Part shown: in pieces, positions 1 through 7,754 of the stretch | How positions within the stretch are numbered: position 1 is the first letter of the stretch | Layout: each line of letters begins with the position of its first letter | DNA from: Pseudomonas sp. FP2335 | GTDB taxonomy: Bacteria; Pseudomonadota; Gammaproteobacteria; Pseudomonadales; Pseudomonadaceae | Assembly (NCBI RefSeq): GCF_030687535.1 | Contig: NZ_CP117437.1 | Coordinates: 5,887,501-5,951,500, forward strand | DNA length: 64,000 nucleotides | Direction of reading: 5' to 3' | Translations under genes and position numbers: made by a program | The notes under the pieces: generated by a model | Seen by the model: the letters and a program-made list of their open reading frames with translations, nothing else | The model's database searches: none | What the model was told of the DNA's origin: nothing

Positions 1-1043
1 GCCTGGAAGTGGCATGGCTGGCCGGCAAGCTCAAGGGCAAGAACCGCGCCGCGGCGCTGGAGCAGATCGCCGGCGGCGCACCGATGGTGGTCGGCACTCA
101 CGCGCTGTTCCAGGACGAAGTGCAGTTCAAGAACCTCGCCCTGGTGATCATCGACGAACAGCACCGCTTCGGCGTGCAACAACGCCTGGCCCTGCGCCAG
201 AAAGGCGTGGGCGGGCGCATGAATCCGCACCAGCTGATCATGACCGCCACGCCGATCCCACGCACCCTGGCGATGAGCGCCTACGCCGACCTCGACACCT
301 CGATCCTCGACGAACTGCCCCCCGGCCGTACCCCGGTCAACACCGTGCTGGTCACCGACACCCGCCGCGTCGAAGTGATCGAGCGCGTGCGCGGCGCCTG
401 CGCCGAAGGCCGCCAGGCGTACTGGGTTTGCACACTGATCGAAGAGTCCGAAGAGCTGACCTGCCAGGCCGCCGAAACCACCTATGAAGACCTCACCAGC
501 GCCCTCGGCGAGCTCAAGGTCGGGCTGATCCATGGCCGCATGAAACCTGCGGAAAAAGCCGCGGTGATGGCCGAGTTCAAGGCCGGCAACCTGCAACTGC
601 TGGTCGCCACCACGGTGATCGAAGTCGGGGTGGACGTGCCCAACGCCAGCCTGATGATCATCGAAAACCCCGAGCGCCTGGGCCTGGCCCAACTGCACCA
701 ACTGCGCGGCCGCGTCGGCCGGGGCAGCGCCGCCAGCCATTGCGTATTGCTGTACCACCCACCGCTGTCACAGATCGGCCGCCAGCGCCTGGGCATCATG
801 CGCGAGACCAACGACGGTTTTGTCATCGCCGAAAAAGACCTCGAACTGCGTGGCCCCGGGGAAATGCTCGGCACGCGCCAGACCGGCCTGCTGCAATTCA
901 AGGTCGCCGACCTGATGCGCGACGCCGACCTGCTACCCGCCGTGCGTGATGCGGCGCAAGCCTTGCTGGAGCGTTGGCCGGAACATGTCAGTCCGTTGCT
1001 GGACCGCTGGCTCCGACATGGGCAGCAATACGGCCAAGTGTGA
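1..1043 (+). CDS. recG: ATP-dependent DNA helicase RecG, C-terminal half (5' end outside window)
   Basis: RecG remodels stalled replication forks and Holliday junctions by branch migration in the cytoplasm. The frame is open from the left edge, so the gene is cut by the window; about 346 of the roughly 690 residues usual for RecG are present. Superfamily 2 helicase motifs are visible: IIDEQHRFG (the DExH box), [12 protein letters not shown] (motif III), the GLIHGRMKP region, [11 protein letters not shown] (motif V) and QLRGRVGRG (motif VI). The tail [16 protein letters not shown] is characteristic of RecG rather than Mfd. It lies about 80 bases before an HDOD gene, the order seen in other Pseudomonas chromosomes. 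The stop is TGA at 1041-1043. Identification is firm. Confidence 0.97.
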   Translation, partial: LEVAWLAGKLKGKNRAAALEQIAGGAPMVVGTHALFQDEVQFKNLALVIIDEQHRFGVQQRLALRQKGVGGRMNPHQLIMTATPIPRTLAMSAYADLDTSILDELPPGRTPVNTVLVTDTRRVEVIERVRGACAEGRQAYWVCTLIEESEELTCQAAETTYEDLTSALGELKVGLIHGRMKPAEKAAVMAEFKAGNLQLLVATTVIEVGVDVPNASLMIIENPERLGLAQLHQLRGRVGRGSAASHCVLLYHPPLSQIGRQRLGIMRETNDGFVIAEKDLELRGPGEMLGTRQTGLLQFKVADLMRDADLLPAVRDAAQALLERWPEHVSPLLDRWLRHGQQYGQV

Positions 1044-1120
1044 CGCTGCGCGCACTTATACGACCCCCATGTGTATCAAGCTGGTTATACTCCAACGACT
1101 GTAAGAAATTGGATCAGGCC

Positions 1121-2521
1121 ATGTCAGAAGTTGCCCACGCCACAGCCCCACTGACCACTCCGCCGGTCATTCAGGCGCTGCTCGCCAAACTCGCCATCCC
1201 CTACACGGAAGTCACCGAACACCTTGGCTTGAACCCTGCGCGCAAGGTCCAGGCGGTGTTGTTGGAAGATGCCGTGGGCGCTCTGATGGTGCTGTTCCCG
1301 CAGAACCAACTGCTCGACCTCAACCGCCTCGCCGAACTCACCGGCCGCCGCCTCACGGCCGTGGCGCCGGATCGCGTCGCGCGCATGCTCGGCAAGCACG
1401 ACCTAAGCCTGTTGCCCGGCCTGCCGGCACTGACCAGCTCGCCGTGCCTGTACGAAGGCAGCCTGCTCAACGAGCCGAACCTGCTGGTGCATTCGGGTGA
1501 AGCCGGGTTGCTGCTGGAGATCGCCAGCGAACACTTCAAGAGCATGCTCACCAAGGCCAGCGCCGCGCAGTTCGGCGAGCCCCTGAGCAACATCCGGCCG
1601 AACCTCGACCGCCCCAATGATGACCGTGAGGAAATCACCCAGGCGATGCAGGCGTTCACCGCCCGCCGTATCCAGCAGCGCCTGGAAGCGACCCTTGAGA
1701 TCCCGCCGCTGGCCGACACCGCGCAAAAGATCATCAAGCTGCGCGTCGACCCCAACGCCACCATCGATGACATCACGGGCGTAGTGGAAACCGACCCGGC
1801 CCTGGCCGCCCAGGTGGTGAGCTGGGCCGCGTCGCCGTACTACGCTTCGCCGGGCAAGATCCGCTCGGTGGAAGACGCCATCGTGCGCGTGCTGGGCTTC
1901 GACCTGGTGATCAATCTGGCACTGGGCCTGGCCCTGGGCAAGACCCTGAGCCTGCCCAAGGACCACCCGCACCAGGCCACGCCGTACTGGCACCAGTCGA
2001 TCTACACCGCCGCCGTGATCGAAGGACTGACCCGCGCCATGCCACGCGCCCAGCGCCCGGAAGCCGGCCTGACCTACCTGGCCGGCTTGCTGCACAACTT
2101 CGGTTACCTGCTGCTGGCCCACGTGTTCCCGCCGCACTTCTCGTTGATCTGCCGGCACCTGGAGGTCAACCCGCACCTATGCCACAGCTACGTGGAACAG
2201 CACCTGCTGGGTATCAGCCGCGAGCAGATCGGCGCCTGGCTGATGCGCTACTGGGACATGCCGGACGAACTGTCCACCGCCCTGCGCTTCCAGCACGACC
2301 CGACCTATGACGGTCAGTACGCCGAGTATCCGAACCTGGTGTGCCTGGCCGTGCGCTTGCTGCGCAGCCGAGGCATCGGTTCCGGGCCGGACGAGGCCAT
2401 TCCCGACGAACTGCTTGAGCGCCTGGGACTGACCCGGGACAAGGCGGAGGAAGTGGTGGGCAAGGTGTTGGATGCCGAGGTGCTGTTGCGCGAACTGGCC
2501 TCACAGTTCAGCCAGCCCTGA
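1121..2521 (+). CDS. YbaK-like plus HDOD domain signalling protein
   Basis: A 466-residue protein. Residues about 15-160 resemble the YbaK/aminoacyl-tRNA deacylase fold (PPVIQALLAKLAIPYTEV and NLLVHSGEAGLLLEI). Residues about 185-400 form an HDOD domain (LEIPPLADTAQKIIKL, then TDPALAAQVVSWA and VLGFDLVINLALGLALG), a catalytically degenerate HD relative found in regulatory proteins. No output domain can be seen, so the role is unknown; a signalling scaffold is an inference. The open frame reaches back to 974 inside recG, but ATG 1121 gives the conserved-looking MSEVAH start, so it is preferred. Same strand as recG and probably cotranscribed. A REPIN follows the stop. Confidence 0.85.
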   Translation: MSEVAHATAPLTTPPVIQALLAKLAIPYTEVTEHLGLNPARKVQAVLLEDAVGALMVLFPQNQLLDLNRLAELTGRRLTAVAPDRVARMLGKHDLSLLPGLPALTSSPCLYEGSLLNEPNLLVHSGEAGLLLEIASEHFKSMLTKASAAQFGEPLSNIRPNLDRPNDDREEITQAMQAFTARRIQQRLEATLEIPPLADTAQKIIKLRVDPNATIDDITGVVETDPALAAQVVSWAASPYYASPGKIRSVEDAIVRVLGFDLVINLALGLALGKTLSLPKDHPHQATPYWHQSIYTAAVIEGLTRAMPRAQRPEAGLTYLAGLLHNFGYLLLAHVFPPHFSLICRHLEVNPHLCHSYVEQHLLGISREQIGAWLMRYWDMPDELSTALRFQHDPTYDGQYAEYPNLVCLAVRLLRSRGIGSGPDEAIPDELLERLGLTRDKAEEVVGKVLDAEVLLRELASQFSQP

Positions 2522-2537
2522 CTCTGTAGCCTGTCAG

Positions 2538-2625
2538 ACCGCTTTCGCGAGCAAGCCCGCTCCCACAGTTGACCGAGTTCCAACATGAGAATGCGGTCGA
2601 ATGTGGGAGCGGGCTTGCTCGCGAA
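2538..2625. repeat. REPIN: two inverted REP units
   Basis: An inverted pair of REP units: the left unit reads GCGAGCAAGCCCGCTCCCAC and the right unit is its reverse complement, with about 35 bases between. It fills the gap between two convergent genes, where such elements often act as transcript ends or mRNA stabilisers. Close copies occur at seven other sites in this window, so it is a dispersed element. Confidence 0.9.
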
Positions 2626-2652
2626 GAATCCACCTCGGTCTACCTGAAAACC

Positions 2653-3027
2653 CTACTTCTTTTTCTTCGGCTTCAAATACTTGGTCAACCCCTGGAACCA
2701 GATCACCAGCGCCGGGTTGCCCTTGATCTGGATCGACTTGTCCTGAATCCCCGTCATGAACGCCAATTGCTTGTTCTTCGCCTGCATCGTGGCGAAGCCG
2801 TAGGCAGCGTCCTTGAACGCGATGGCAAACGCCGGCGTCGGATGGACACCCGAACGGCTGGTGATGCGTTGGTCTTTGACGATGAAGTGACGGGCGACTT
2901 TGCCGTCGAGGGTCTGCAACTGGAAGGCCAGGTCTTTATCACCCAGTTGTTGCTGGAAGGCAGGGTTGGTGCGGCTGGCTTTGCCCATCATCAGGCCCAG
3001 CACCCACAGGAGAAGACGGAATTTCAT
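2653..3027 (-). CDS. Small conserved protein resembling SCP2 sterol-carrier domains
   Basis: A 124-residue protein. After a short hydrophobic start (MKFRLLLWVLGLMMGKAS) the body has the pattern of an SCP2-like lipid-binding domain: DLAFQLQTLDGKVARHFIVKD, then AFAIAFKDAAYGFATM and IQIKGNPALVIWFQGLTKYL. It ends in a lysine-rich tail (KPKKKK). The assignment to the SCP2 fold rests on pattern resemblance only. ATG 3027 is preferred to GTG 3033 six bases upstream. It lies downstream of the type VI operon on the same strand, but a strong terminator separates them, so it probably belongs to the recG-side core genome rather than the secretion island. Confidence 0.6.
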   Translation of the reverse strand: MKFRLLLWVLGLMMGKASRTNPAFQQQLGDKDLAFQLQTLDGKVARHFIVKDQRITSRSGVHPTPAFAIAFKDAAYGFATMQAKNKQLAFMTGIQDKSIQIKGNPALVIWFQGLTKYLKPKKKK

Positions 3028-3078
3028 GCACACGGCCTCGGGTAATTATTGAGTGGCCGCAGCAGTGTAGCGATTTGC

Positions 3079-3127
3079 AAAAAGAACGCCACCGATCTGG
3101 CGCATTAGCGGAAGATCGGCTGGCGTT
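3079..3127 (-). terminator. Rho-independent terminator of the fha1-tagQ operon
   Basis: On the minus strand a stem of about 14 pairs is formed by 3113-3127 and 3085-3098 (AACGCCA then CCGATCT, with one bulged base at 3120), followed by CTTTTT. It starts 24 bases after the tagQ stop, so it closes the long type VI operon. Confidence 0.85.
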
Positions 3128-3150
3128 TGACGCTTATAGCAGCATGTTAC

Positions 3151-4080
3151 TTAAACGTTTGGGCAAGGAACCGGCGCCCAGTCGGCCAGGTTCGGATCGC
3201 GGCAGCTGCCTTCGAGCTGAGCTTTACCGGCGCTGGCGACCCTCTTGCTTTCATCCTGCTTGGTCTGGGCGGTCTGGAAGGTCTTCTCGGTGCTCACCGC
3301 TTCTGTTGGTACGGTTGGAAGCGGCGGCTTTTTCGGCGGCTTGGAGCCTGTGCCTTTCTTCTTGCCCGCGGCTACCACAGGTGTCGTTGTATCGGCCTTG
3401 GCCACGGTGACCACGTCGGTACGCTGTACGCCAACCTGTTGCAGGTCTTTCTCGTAGGCCTGGGTGTAGTTGTTCAGGTCTTCGGCCGCTTTACCGTTGA
3501 CCGCAACGATCAGGTCATTGGATTCCTTCAGGCCCGCGACGATTTCCGCCAGGCGCTTGCGGCCTTCGGTGTCGTTGACGGTCTTGGCTTTGCGATCAGC
3601 CACCAGCTTGGTGAACGCGCTCTGGTAGCACTGCTGGGACGCCTTGGCGTACGCGGTGCTGCGGTCGATGTCGGAGGCGCTTTTGTTCACATCAGCCGCA
3701 TACGAGGCAATACGCTGGTTGTCATCGGCGATCTGCTTCTGGCGCTCGGTGTAGTAACCCGCTGCGCCGCCCGCCAGGGCACCGCCCGCAGCACCGATGG
3801 CGGCGTTACGGCCACGTTTTTCCTTGTCGCCGGTCAGGACGCCGAGCAGGGCACCGCCGGCAGCACCGATGGCCGCGCCGGTGACAACCGACTTGGTCAT
3901 GTTCGAGTCGGTGGCGCGCAAGTGCTGCACCGGCTCGTAGCAGTTGGGGTAGTACTCGACCTTGGTGCTCGACGCGACCTTGGAGGCCGGCGACGTGGCG
4001 CAACCGGTCAGCACGGTGCTGAAGCCGGCTGCGATCAGCAGCAAGTGACGCTTGGAAACCGCCTTACGGGAAAAAAGCAT
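3151..4080 (-). CDS. tagQ: T6SS regulatory outer-membrane lipoprotein TagQ
   Basis: In HSI-I systems TagQ is an outer-membrane lipoprotein that holds TagR in the periplasm, upstream of the PpkA kinase. This 309-residue protein starts with a positively charged signal peptide ending in a lipobox (LTGC, cysteine about residue 26). Next come glycine-zipper segments (GAAIGAAGGALLGVLTGD and AAIGAAGGALAGGAAGYY), then a charged helical region and a lysine/proline-rich tail. The open frame runs 224 codons further upstream, but that stretch overlaps tagR in another frame; ATG 4080 gives the proper signal peptide. It is the last gene of the operon, 83 bases after tagR. Assignment rests on architecture plus position. 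Confidence 0.85.
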   Translation of the reverse strand: MLFSRKAVSKRHLLLIAAGFSTVLTGCATSPASKVASSTKVEYYPNCYEPVQHLRATDSNMTKSVVTGAAIGAAGGALLGVLTGDKEKRGRNAAIGAAGGALAGGAAGYYTERQKQIADDNQRIASYAADVNKSASDIDRSTAYAKASQQCYQSAFTKLVADRKAKTVNDTEGRKRLAEIVAGLKESNDLIVAVNGKAAEDLNNYTQAYEKDLQQVGVQRTDVVTVAKADTTTPVVAAGKKKGTGSKPPKKPPLPTVPTEAVSTEKTFQTAQTKQDESKRVASAGKAQLEGSCRDPNLADWAPVPCPNV

Positions 4081-4163
4081 AGGTGTGTTCTCTTTTAAGT
4101 TTGACTTGCCCAGCACGGCCACGGCCGCCTGAGTCCCTTCCAAGCTCGCTCTACAGCCAGCGC

Positions 4164-5873
4164 TCATCGCTGACCGCTCGCTGCGAGCAATTCCTTCAAG
4201 ATCGTTGCCGGGTCGGCCCGCTGTTGCTTGCGGTAGTTGCCGACATGGCGAACGAACAGTGTCGCGCGCGTCACCAGGCTCTTGCCGAGCACCGGCTTGC
4301 GATCCAACTCTTCCTTGATCCGTTGAAACTGCGCCTGGATCACCGCATCGGTATAACGCGTGCCGGTGGCCAGGTTGTCGATATAGATCGCCACTGCGCC
4401 GTCGAGGGCACTGCGGCCATTGGCGATGGCCATGTCGAACAGTTGCGCGCTGGCCTCGTCCTTTTTGTCGAGCGCCTGCTGGCGACTTTTCTGCAGGTTC
4501 GCCAGGCGGATGTTGTAGTTGGCGATGGTCTCGGCCACCAGCGCGGCCGATTGAATCAGGTTGCCCGCCGCTTCCTCGCGTTGCTGGGCGATCAGCGAGA
4601 CGTTGCGCTTGAGCTCCTCGTTGACCAGCCCCAGCTCGGCTTGCAGCTTGGGGTCGACGCTGGCGGCGATGATGCTGTCCAGGCGCTTGGTCGGGTCCTG
4701 GGCGTCGTCGATGGCGTCGGTCAGCGAGGCCAGGCGGCCCTCTTTCTGCCACTGGGCGAACAGCTCCTTGTAGCGCGAACGCGGTGCCGACAGCGCGCCG
4801 ATCGCCACGCGGAAACCGGTGGTCTCGTTGCTCTGCTCGGTGCCATCGGCGCCAAACAGCGGGTATTCACGGCGCATGCCGGTGAACAGCGTGCCCTCAC
4901 CTTCCAGGTAGTTGCCGCCCTTGACCACAAAGCCACCGTAGGTGCCCTGGCGACGTCCGGCGTGCACCAGTTGGAAGGATTCCTGGACCATCTCGGCGGC
5001 GTTGCCGATCACGTCGAACATCCCAATGGGATTGGGCAGCTTGGTGCCGATGGGCATCAGGCGTGCAGCCTGGCCGGTGCCGCCAGCGACCTGGTTGAAC
5101 ACTGCGTAGTCGCCCAGCGGGCCGTCGCTGTCGCTGCCTTCGGCGCGGCGCGGGAACAGGCGCCCTTCCAGGTCCTGACGGCTCACCGCCTGGCCACCGC
5201 GTGCAGCGAACTCCCACTCGACTTCGGTAGGCAGCCGCACAAAACCGACGCCGCCATCCTCTGCCGACGAACCACGCCCGCTCACCGGCAGCAGGTCGCG
5301 GTGGTACTTCATCAGCCACGCGCTGTACACCGCCGAAAAGCGTTCGGCCTCAAAGCGCGACAATTTCACCTTGGGCAAACGCCCGGCCATCCCGGTCGGC
5401 GCATCGCACGCCGGCGCAGGCTCGCCACTGGCCAGGGACTGCGCCTGGGACATGACCTGGGCGTACTGGCGCGCAGTCACTTCGTACTTGCCGATGAAGT
5501 ACAGCATGGGCTTGAGCGGGGTCTTGGCGTCGGTCTTCGGCATCAAGGGCGCGATGACTTTGTTCCAGTCTTTGGGCAAGTCCTTGAGGGTGAACTGGCC
5601 GTTGATGAAGTCGCGGCGGTAACCGGAAATAAACGATTGCTGGTAACCCGCCTCGCCTTCGGCAAAGGGGTAGCCGAGGCTGATCTCGCGGTCATCCAGG
5701 GTGCCCTGGGCCAACACGTAGGCGTAGCGGAACACCATGTTGCCTTCGCAGGGCAGCGGCAAGCTGACATCCCCTTCCAAGGGCTTGGGGTTGTCGAGCT
5801 TGTCACTCGCCTCATCGGCCCAGGCCATCGAGGCCAGGGTCAGCGCCACACAGGCGCCCAGTAACTTATACAT
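4164..5873 (-). CDS. tagR: T6SS periplasmic regulator TagR (sulfatase-modifying-factor fold)
   Basis: TagR is the periplasmic activator that works with TagQ to stimulate the PpkA kinase in the threonine-phosphorylation pathway. This 569-residue protein has a cleavable signal peptide (MYKLLGACVALTLASMAWADE). Residues about 130-330 form a formylglycine-generating-enzyme-like domain, with RLPTEVEWEFAARGG, NPIGMFDVIGNAAEMV, VKGGNYLEGE and TTGFRVAIG. A long helical C-terminal region follows. ATG 5873 was chosen because it starts the signal peptide; the frame extends to 6029 with no plausible leader. The start overlaps the end of tagS by 8 bases. Confidence 0.92.
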   Translation of the reverse strand: MYKLLGACVALTLASMAWADEASDKLDNPKPLEGDVSLPLPCEGNMVFRYAYVLAQGTLDDREISLGYPFAEGEAGYQQSFISGYRRDFINGQFTLKDLPKDWNKVIAPLMPKTDAKTPLKPMLYFIGKYEVTARQYAQVMSQAQSLASGEPAPACDAPTGMAGRLPKVKLSRFEAERFSAVYSAWLMKYHRDLLPVSGRGSSAEDGGVGFVRLPTEVEWEFAARGGQAVSRQDLEGRLFPRRAEGSDSDGPLGDYAVFNQVAGGTGQAARLMPIGTKLPNPIGMFDVIGNAAEMVQESFQLVHAGRRQGTYGGFVVKGGNYLEGEGTLFTGMRREYPLFGADGTEQSNETTGFRVAIGALSAPRSRYKELFAQWQKEGRLASLTDAIDDAQDPTKRLDSIIAASVDPKLQAELGLVNEELKRNVSLIAQQREEAAGNLIQSAALVAETIANYNIRLANLQKSRQQALDKKDEASAQLFDMAIANGRSALDGAVAIYIDNLATGTRYTDAVIQAQFQRIKEELDRKPVLGKSLVTRATLFVRHVGNYRKQQRADPATILKELLAASGQR

Positions 5874-7050
5874 CTCTGATTCCTTCAGAAGCCTGGATAC
5901 GCGCCACTCGCCAACCACCACAAGCCGCCGCCACGGCGCTGACGCCGAGGACTGCAACCAGGGCCAGGCCGTAATGGCGCGCCAGCAGGTGGCTGGCGTA
6001 CTCGCCCGGCACCTGCACGAATAATTCATTCAAACCCGCCTCGGCCAGGCCATACAGACCGGCACTGAGTACGGCGGCAAAACCCGCGCTGTATAGCGCC
6101 TGCACCACCACGAACACCAGCAGCCCACCCGTGGAAAACCCCAGCAGGCGCAACACCGACAACTCCCGGCGCTTGCGCGCCACGGCGGCCAAGGCCCCGG
6201 CGAAGATCGCCGCAAACGCCCCTGCCAACGCCAACCCGCAGATCACCCAGAACACGATAGACAGGTTGCGGCTCAACGACTGCACCTGGGCGATGGTCTG
6301 CGCCTGGGTCGACACCAACAGGTTCTGCCCGGCGAAGTACACGCGCAGCGGTTCCACATCGGTGAGGTTGCGGGCGTACAGGCGGAATGCCGGGTACACA
6401 CGCTGCTCACTCACACCCACCGCTTCACCGGCCCACCCCAACGCCGGCACTGCGCGGCCATCACGGTAGTCTTCCGCCGCTTCCAGCAAACCCAGGTCGG
6501 CAAACAAACCGTCACGGGCAAAGGCCTCCAGCGGCAACACCGCCAGCACCTGTACGCGTGTGCGCAGGGCTTCGACACGCCCGGCCACCTGCCGCGCAAA
6601 GCTGGTTTCCAGCCAATCGCCAGGCCGCGCCGCAAGCTTTTCGGCAGCGGTGTGGCTCAGCACGACCTGGTCCAGGCCGCGGGGCACCGGCAAGCCGGCC
6701 AGCAGCGGATCACCCGAGGCGCTCGGCAGCATTTCCAACGCCAGGCTGCCCACCTGCACCGTCGCTGCAATCTGCCGCGTACGCGGGATGGCGAAGGCTA
6801 CCTCACTGCGCTCGCCCAGTTGCTCGATAAACGCACTGCTGAATCGACCACCGCCCAGCGGAATAATTTCACGGGTAGCGGGGTCGGTCTCCAAACGTTC
6901 GGTCAAACTGCTAACCAGTCCAAATTTCAGGCCGAATAACACCAGCAACGGCGCGATAACCGCGACCAACGCCAGCACCGAACAGGCCGACAGCCACGCA
7001 TCGTTGCGGTAATCCTGCCAGGCCAGCGACGCCACCAAGCCGATGCGCAT
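5866..7050 (-). CDS. tagS: T6SS-associated ABC transporter permease TagS
   Basis: Inner-membrane permease of the TagTS ABC transporter, a LolCE-like complex that signals to PpkA in HSI-I systems; its substrate is unknown. 394 residues from ATG 7050. One transmembrane helix lies near the N-terminus (LSACSVLALVAVIAPLLVLFGLKFG), followed by a large periplasmic domain, then three helices in a FtsX-like C-terminal region (IVFWVICGLALAGAFAAIFAG, LLVFVVVQALYSAGFAAVLSAG and YGLALVAVLGVSAVAAACGGW). The start shares one base with the tagT stop (TGATG), indicating translational coupling. Confidence 0.9.
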   Translation of the reverse strand: MRIGLVASLAWQDYRNDAWLSACSVLALVAVIAPLLVLFGLKFGLVSSLTERLETDPATREIIPLGGGRFSSAFIEQLGERSEVAFAIPRTRQIAATVQVGSLALEMLPSASGDPLLAGLPVPRGLDQVVLSHTAAEKLAARPGDWLETSFARQVAGRVEALRTRVQVLAVLPLEAFARDGLFADLGLLEAAEDYRDGRAVPALGWAGEAVGVSEQRVYPAFRLYARNLTDVEPLRVYFAGQNLLVSTQAQTIAQVQSLSRNLSIVFWVICGLALAGAFAAIFAGALAAVARKRRELSVLRLLGFSTGGLLVFVVVQALYSAGFAAVLSAGLYGLAEAGLNELFVQVPGEYASHLLARHYGLALVAVLGVSAVAAACGGWRVARIQASEGIRDV

Positions 7051-7754
7051 CAGCACGCCTCCCCGAGGGTCGCGGTGACGCCGCCGTCGGTGTCGCGACG
7101 GCAACTGATGCGCCGCACCGGCAAGCCGCTGGCGCGGGCCAGGGGCTCGTCATGGGTGGCGATCACACAGGCCGCCTGGTGCTGGCGAGCCTGCGCGAGC
7201 AGCGCCTGCATCACGCGCTCGGCGTTCAGGGGGTCGAGGGACGCCGTGGGTTCGTCCGCCAGCACCAGTTGCGGCGCATGGGCCAGGGCGCGGGCACAGC
7301 TGACGCGCTGGCGCTGGCCTACCGACAACGCCGCCGGCTTCTTGGCCAACTGGTCGCCGATCTCCAATTGCTCGGCCAGGCGCGTCACGCTGCCATCGTC
7401 CTTCAAGCCCAGCAGTTGTCGGGACAAGGCGATATTCCCACGCACATCGAGAAAGCCCAGCAGGCCGCCGGTTTGCAGCACATAGCCCAAGTGCTGGCTA
7501 CGCAGCGCGGCCAACGCGGATTGCCGATCAGCGCGCCACAGCCCGGCAATGTCCTGCTGATGAAACTCAAACTGCCCGACCTGATCCGGCGCCAATACCA
7601 GCGCCAGCAGGTCCAGCAAAGTGCTTTTGCCGCAACCGCTGGGCCCGACAATCGCCACTTGCTCGCCGGCACGCAGTGCCAGCGCCGGGATCACCAGGCT
7701 GTAGCGCTGGCTGCCGACGCCCCGGCTCTTGTGCACCGCGCTCAGGTTCAGCAT
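7050..7754 (-). CDS. tagT: T6SS-associated ABC transporter ATPase TagT
   Basis: Cytoplasmic ATPase partner of TagS. 234 residues with all ABC motifs: Walker [11 protein letters not shown]-loop region YVLQTGG, a signature loop (LSVGQRQR, close to LSGGQ), Walker B LVLADEP and the switch histidine in IATHDEP. It resembles LolD-type ATPases. ATG 7754 shares one base with the ppkA stop (TGATG); a GTG codon just upstream at 7757 is possible but less likely. It lies between the kinase gene and the permease gene, the HSI-I order. Confidence 0.93.
   Translation of the reverse strand: MLNLSAVHKSRGVGSQRYSLVIPALALRAGEQVAIVGPSGCGKSTLLDLLALVLAPDQVGQFEFHQQDIAGLWRADRQSALAALRSQHLGYVLQTGGLLGFLDVRGNIALSRQLLGLKDDGSVTRLAEQLEIGDQLAKKPAALSVGQRQRVSCARALAHAPQLVLADEPTASLDPLNAERVMQALLAQARQHQAACVIATHDEPLARASGLPVRRISCRRDTDGGVTATLGEAC

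Noticed and set aside
3151..4752. A 533-residue reading of the tagQ frame
   Set aside because: The first 224 codons overlap tagR in another frame and are arginine/glutamine-rich; a proper lipoprotein signal starts at 4080.
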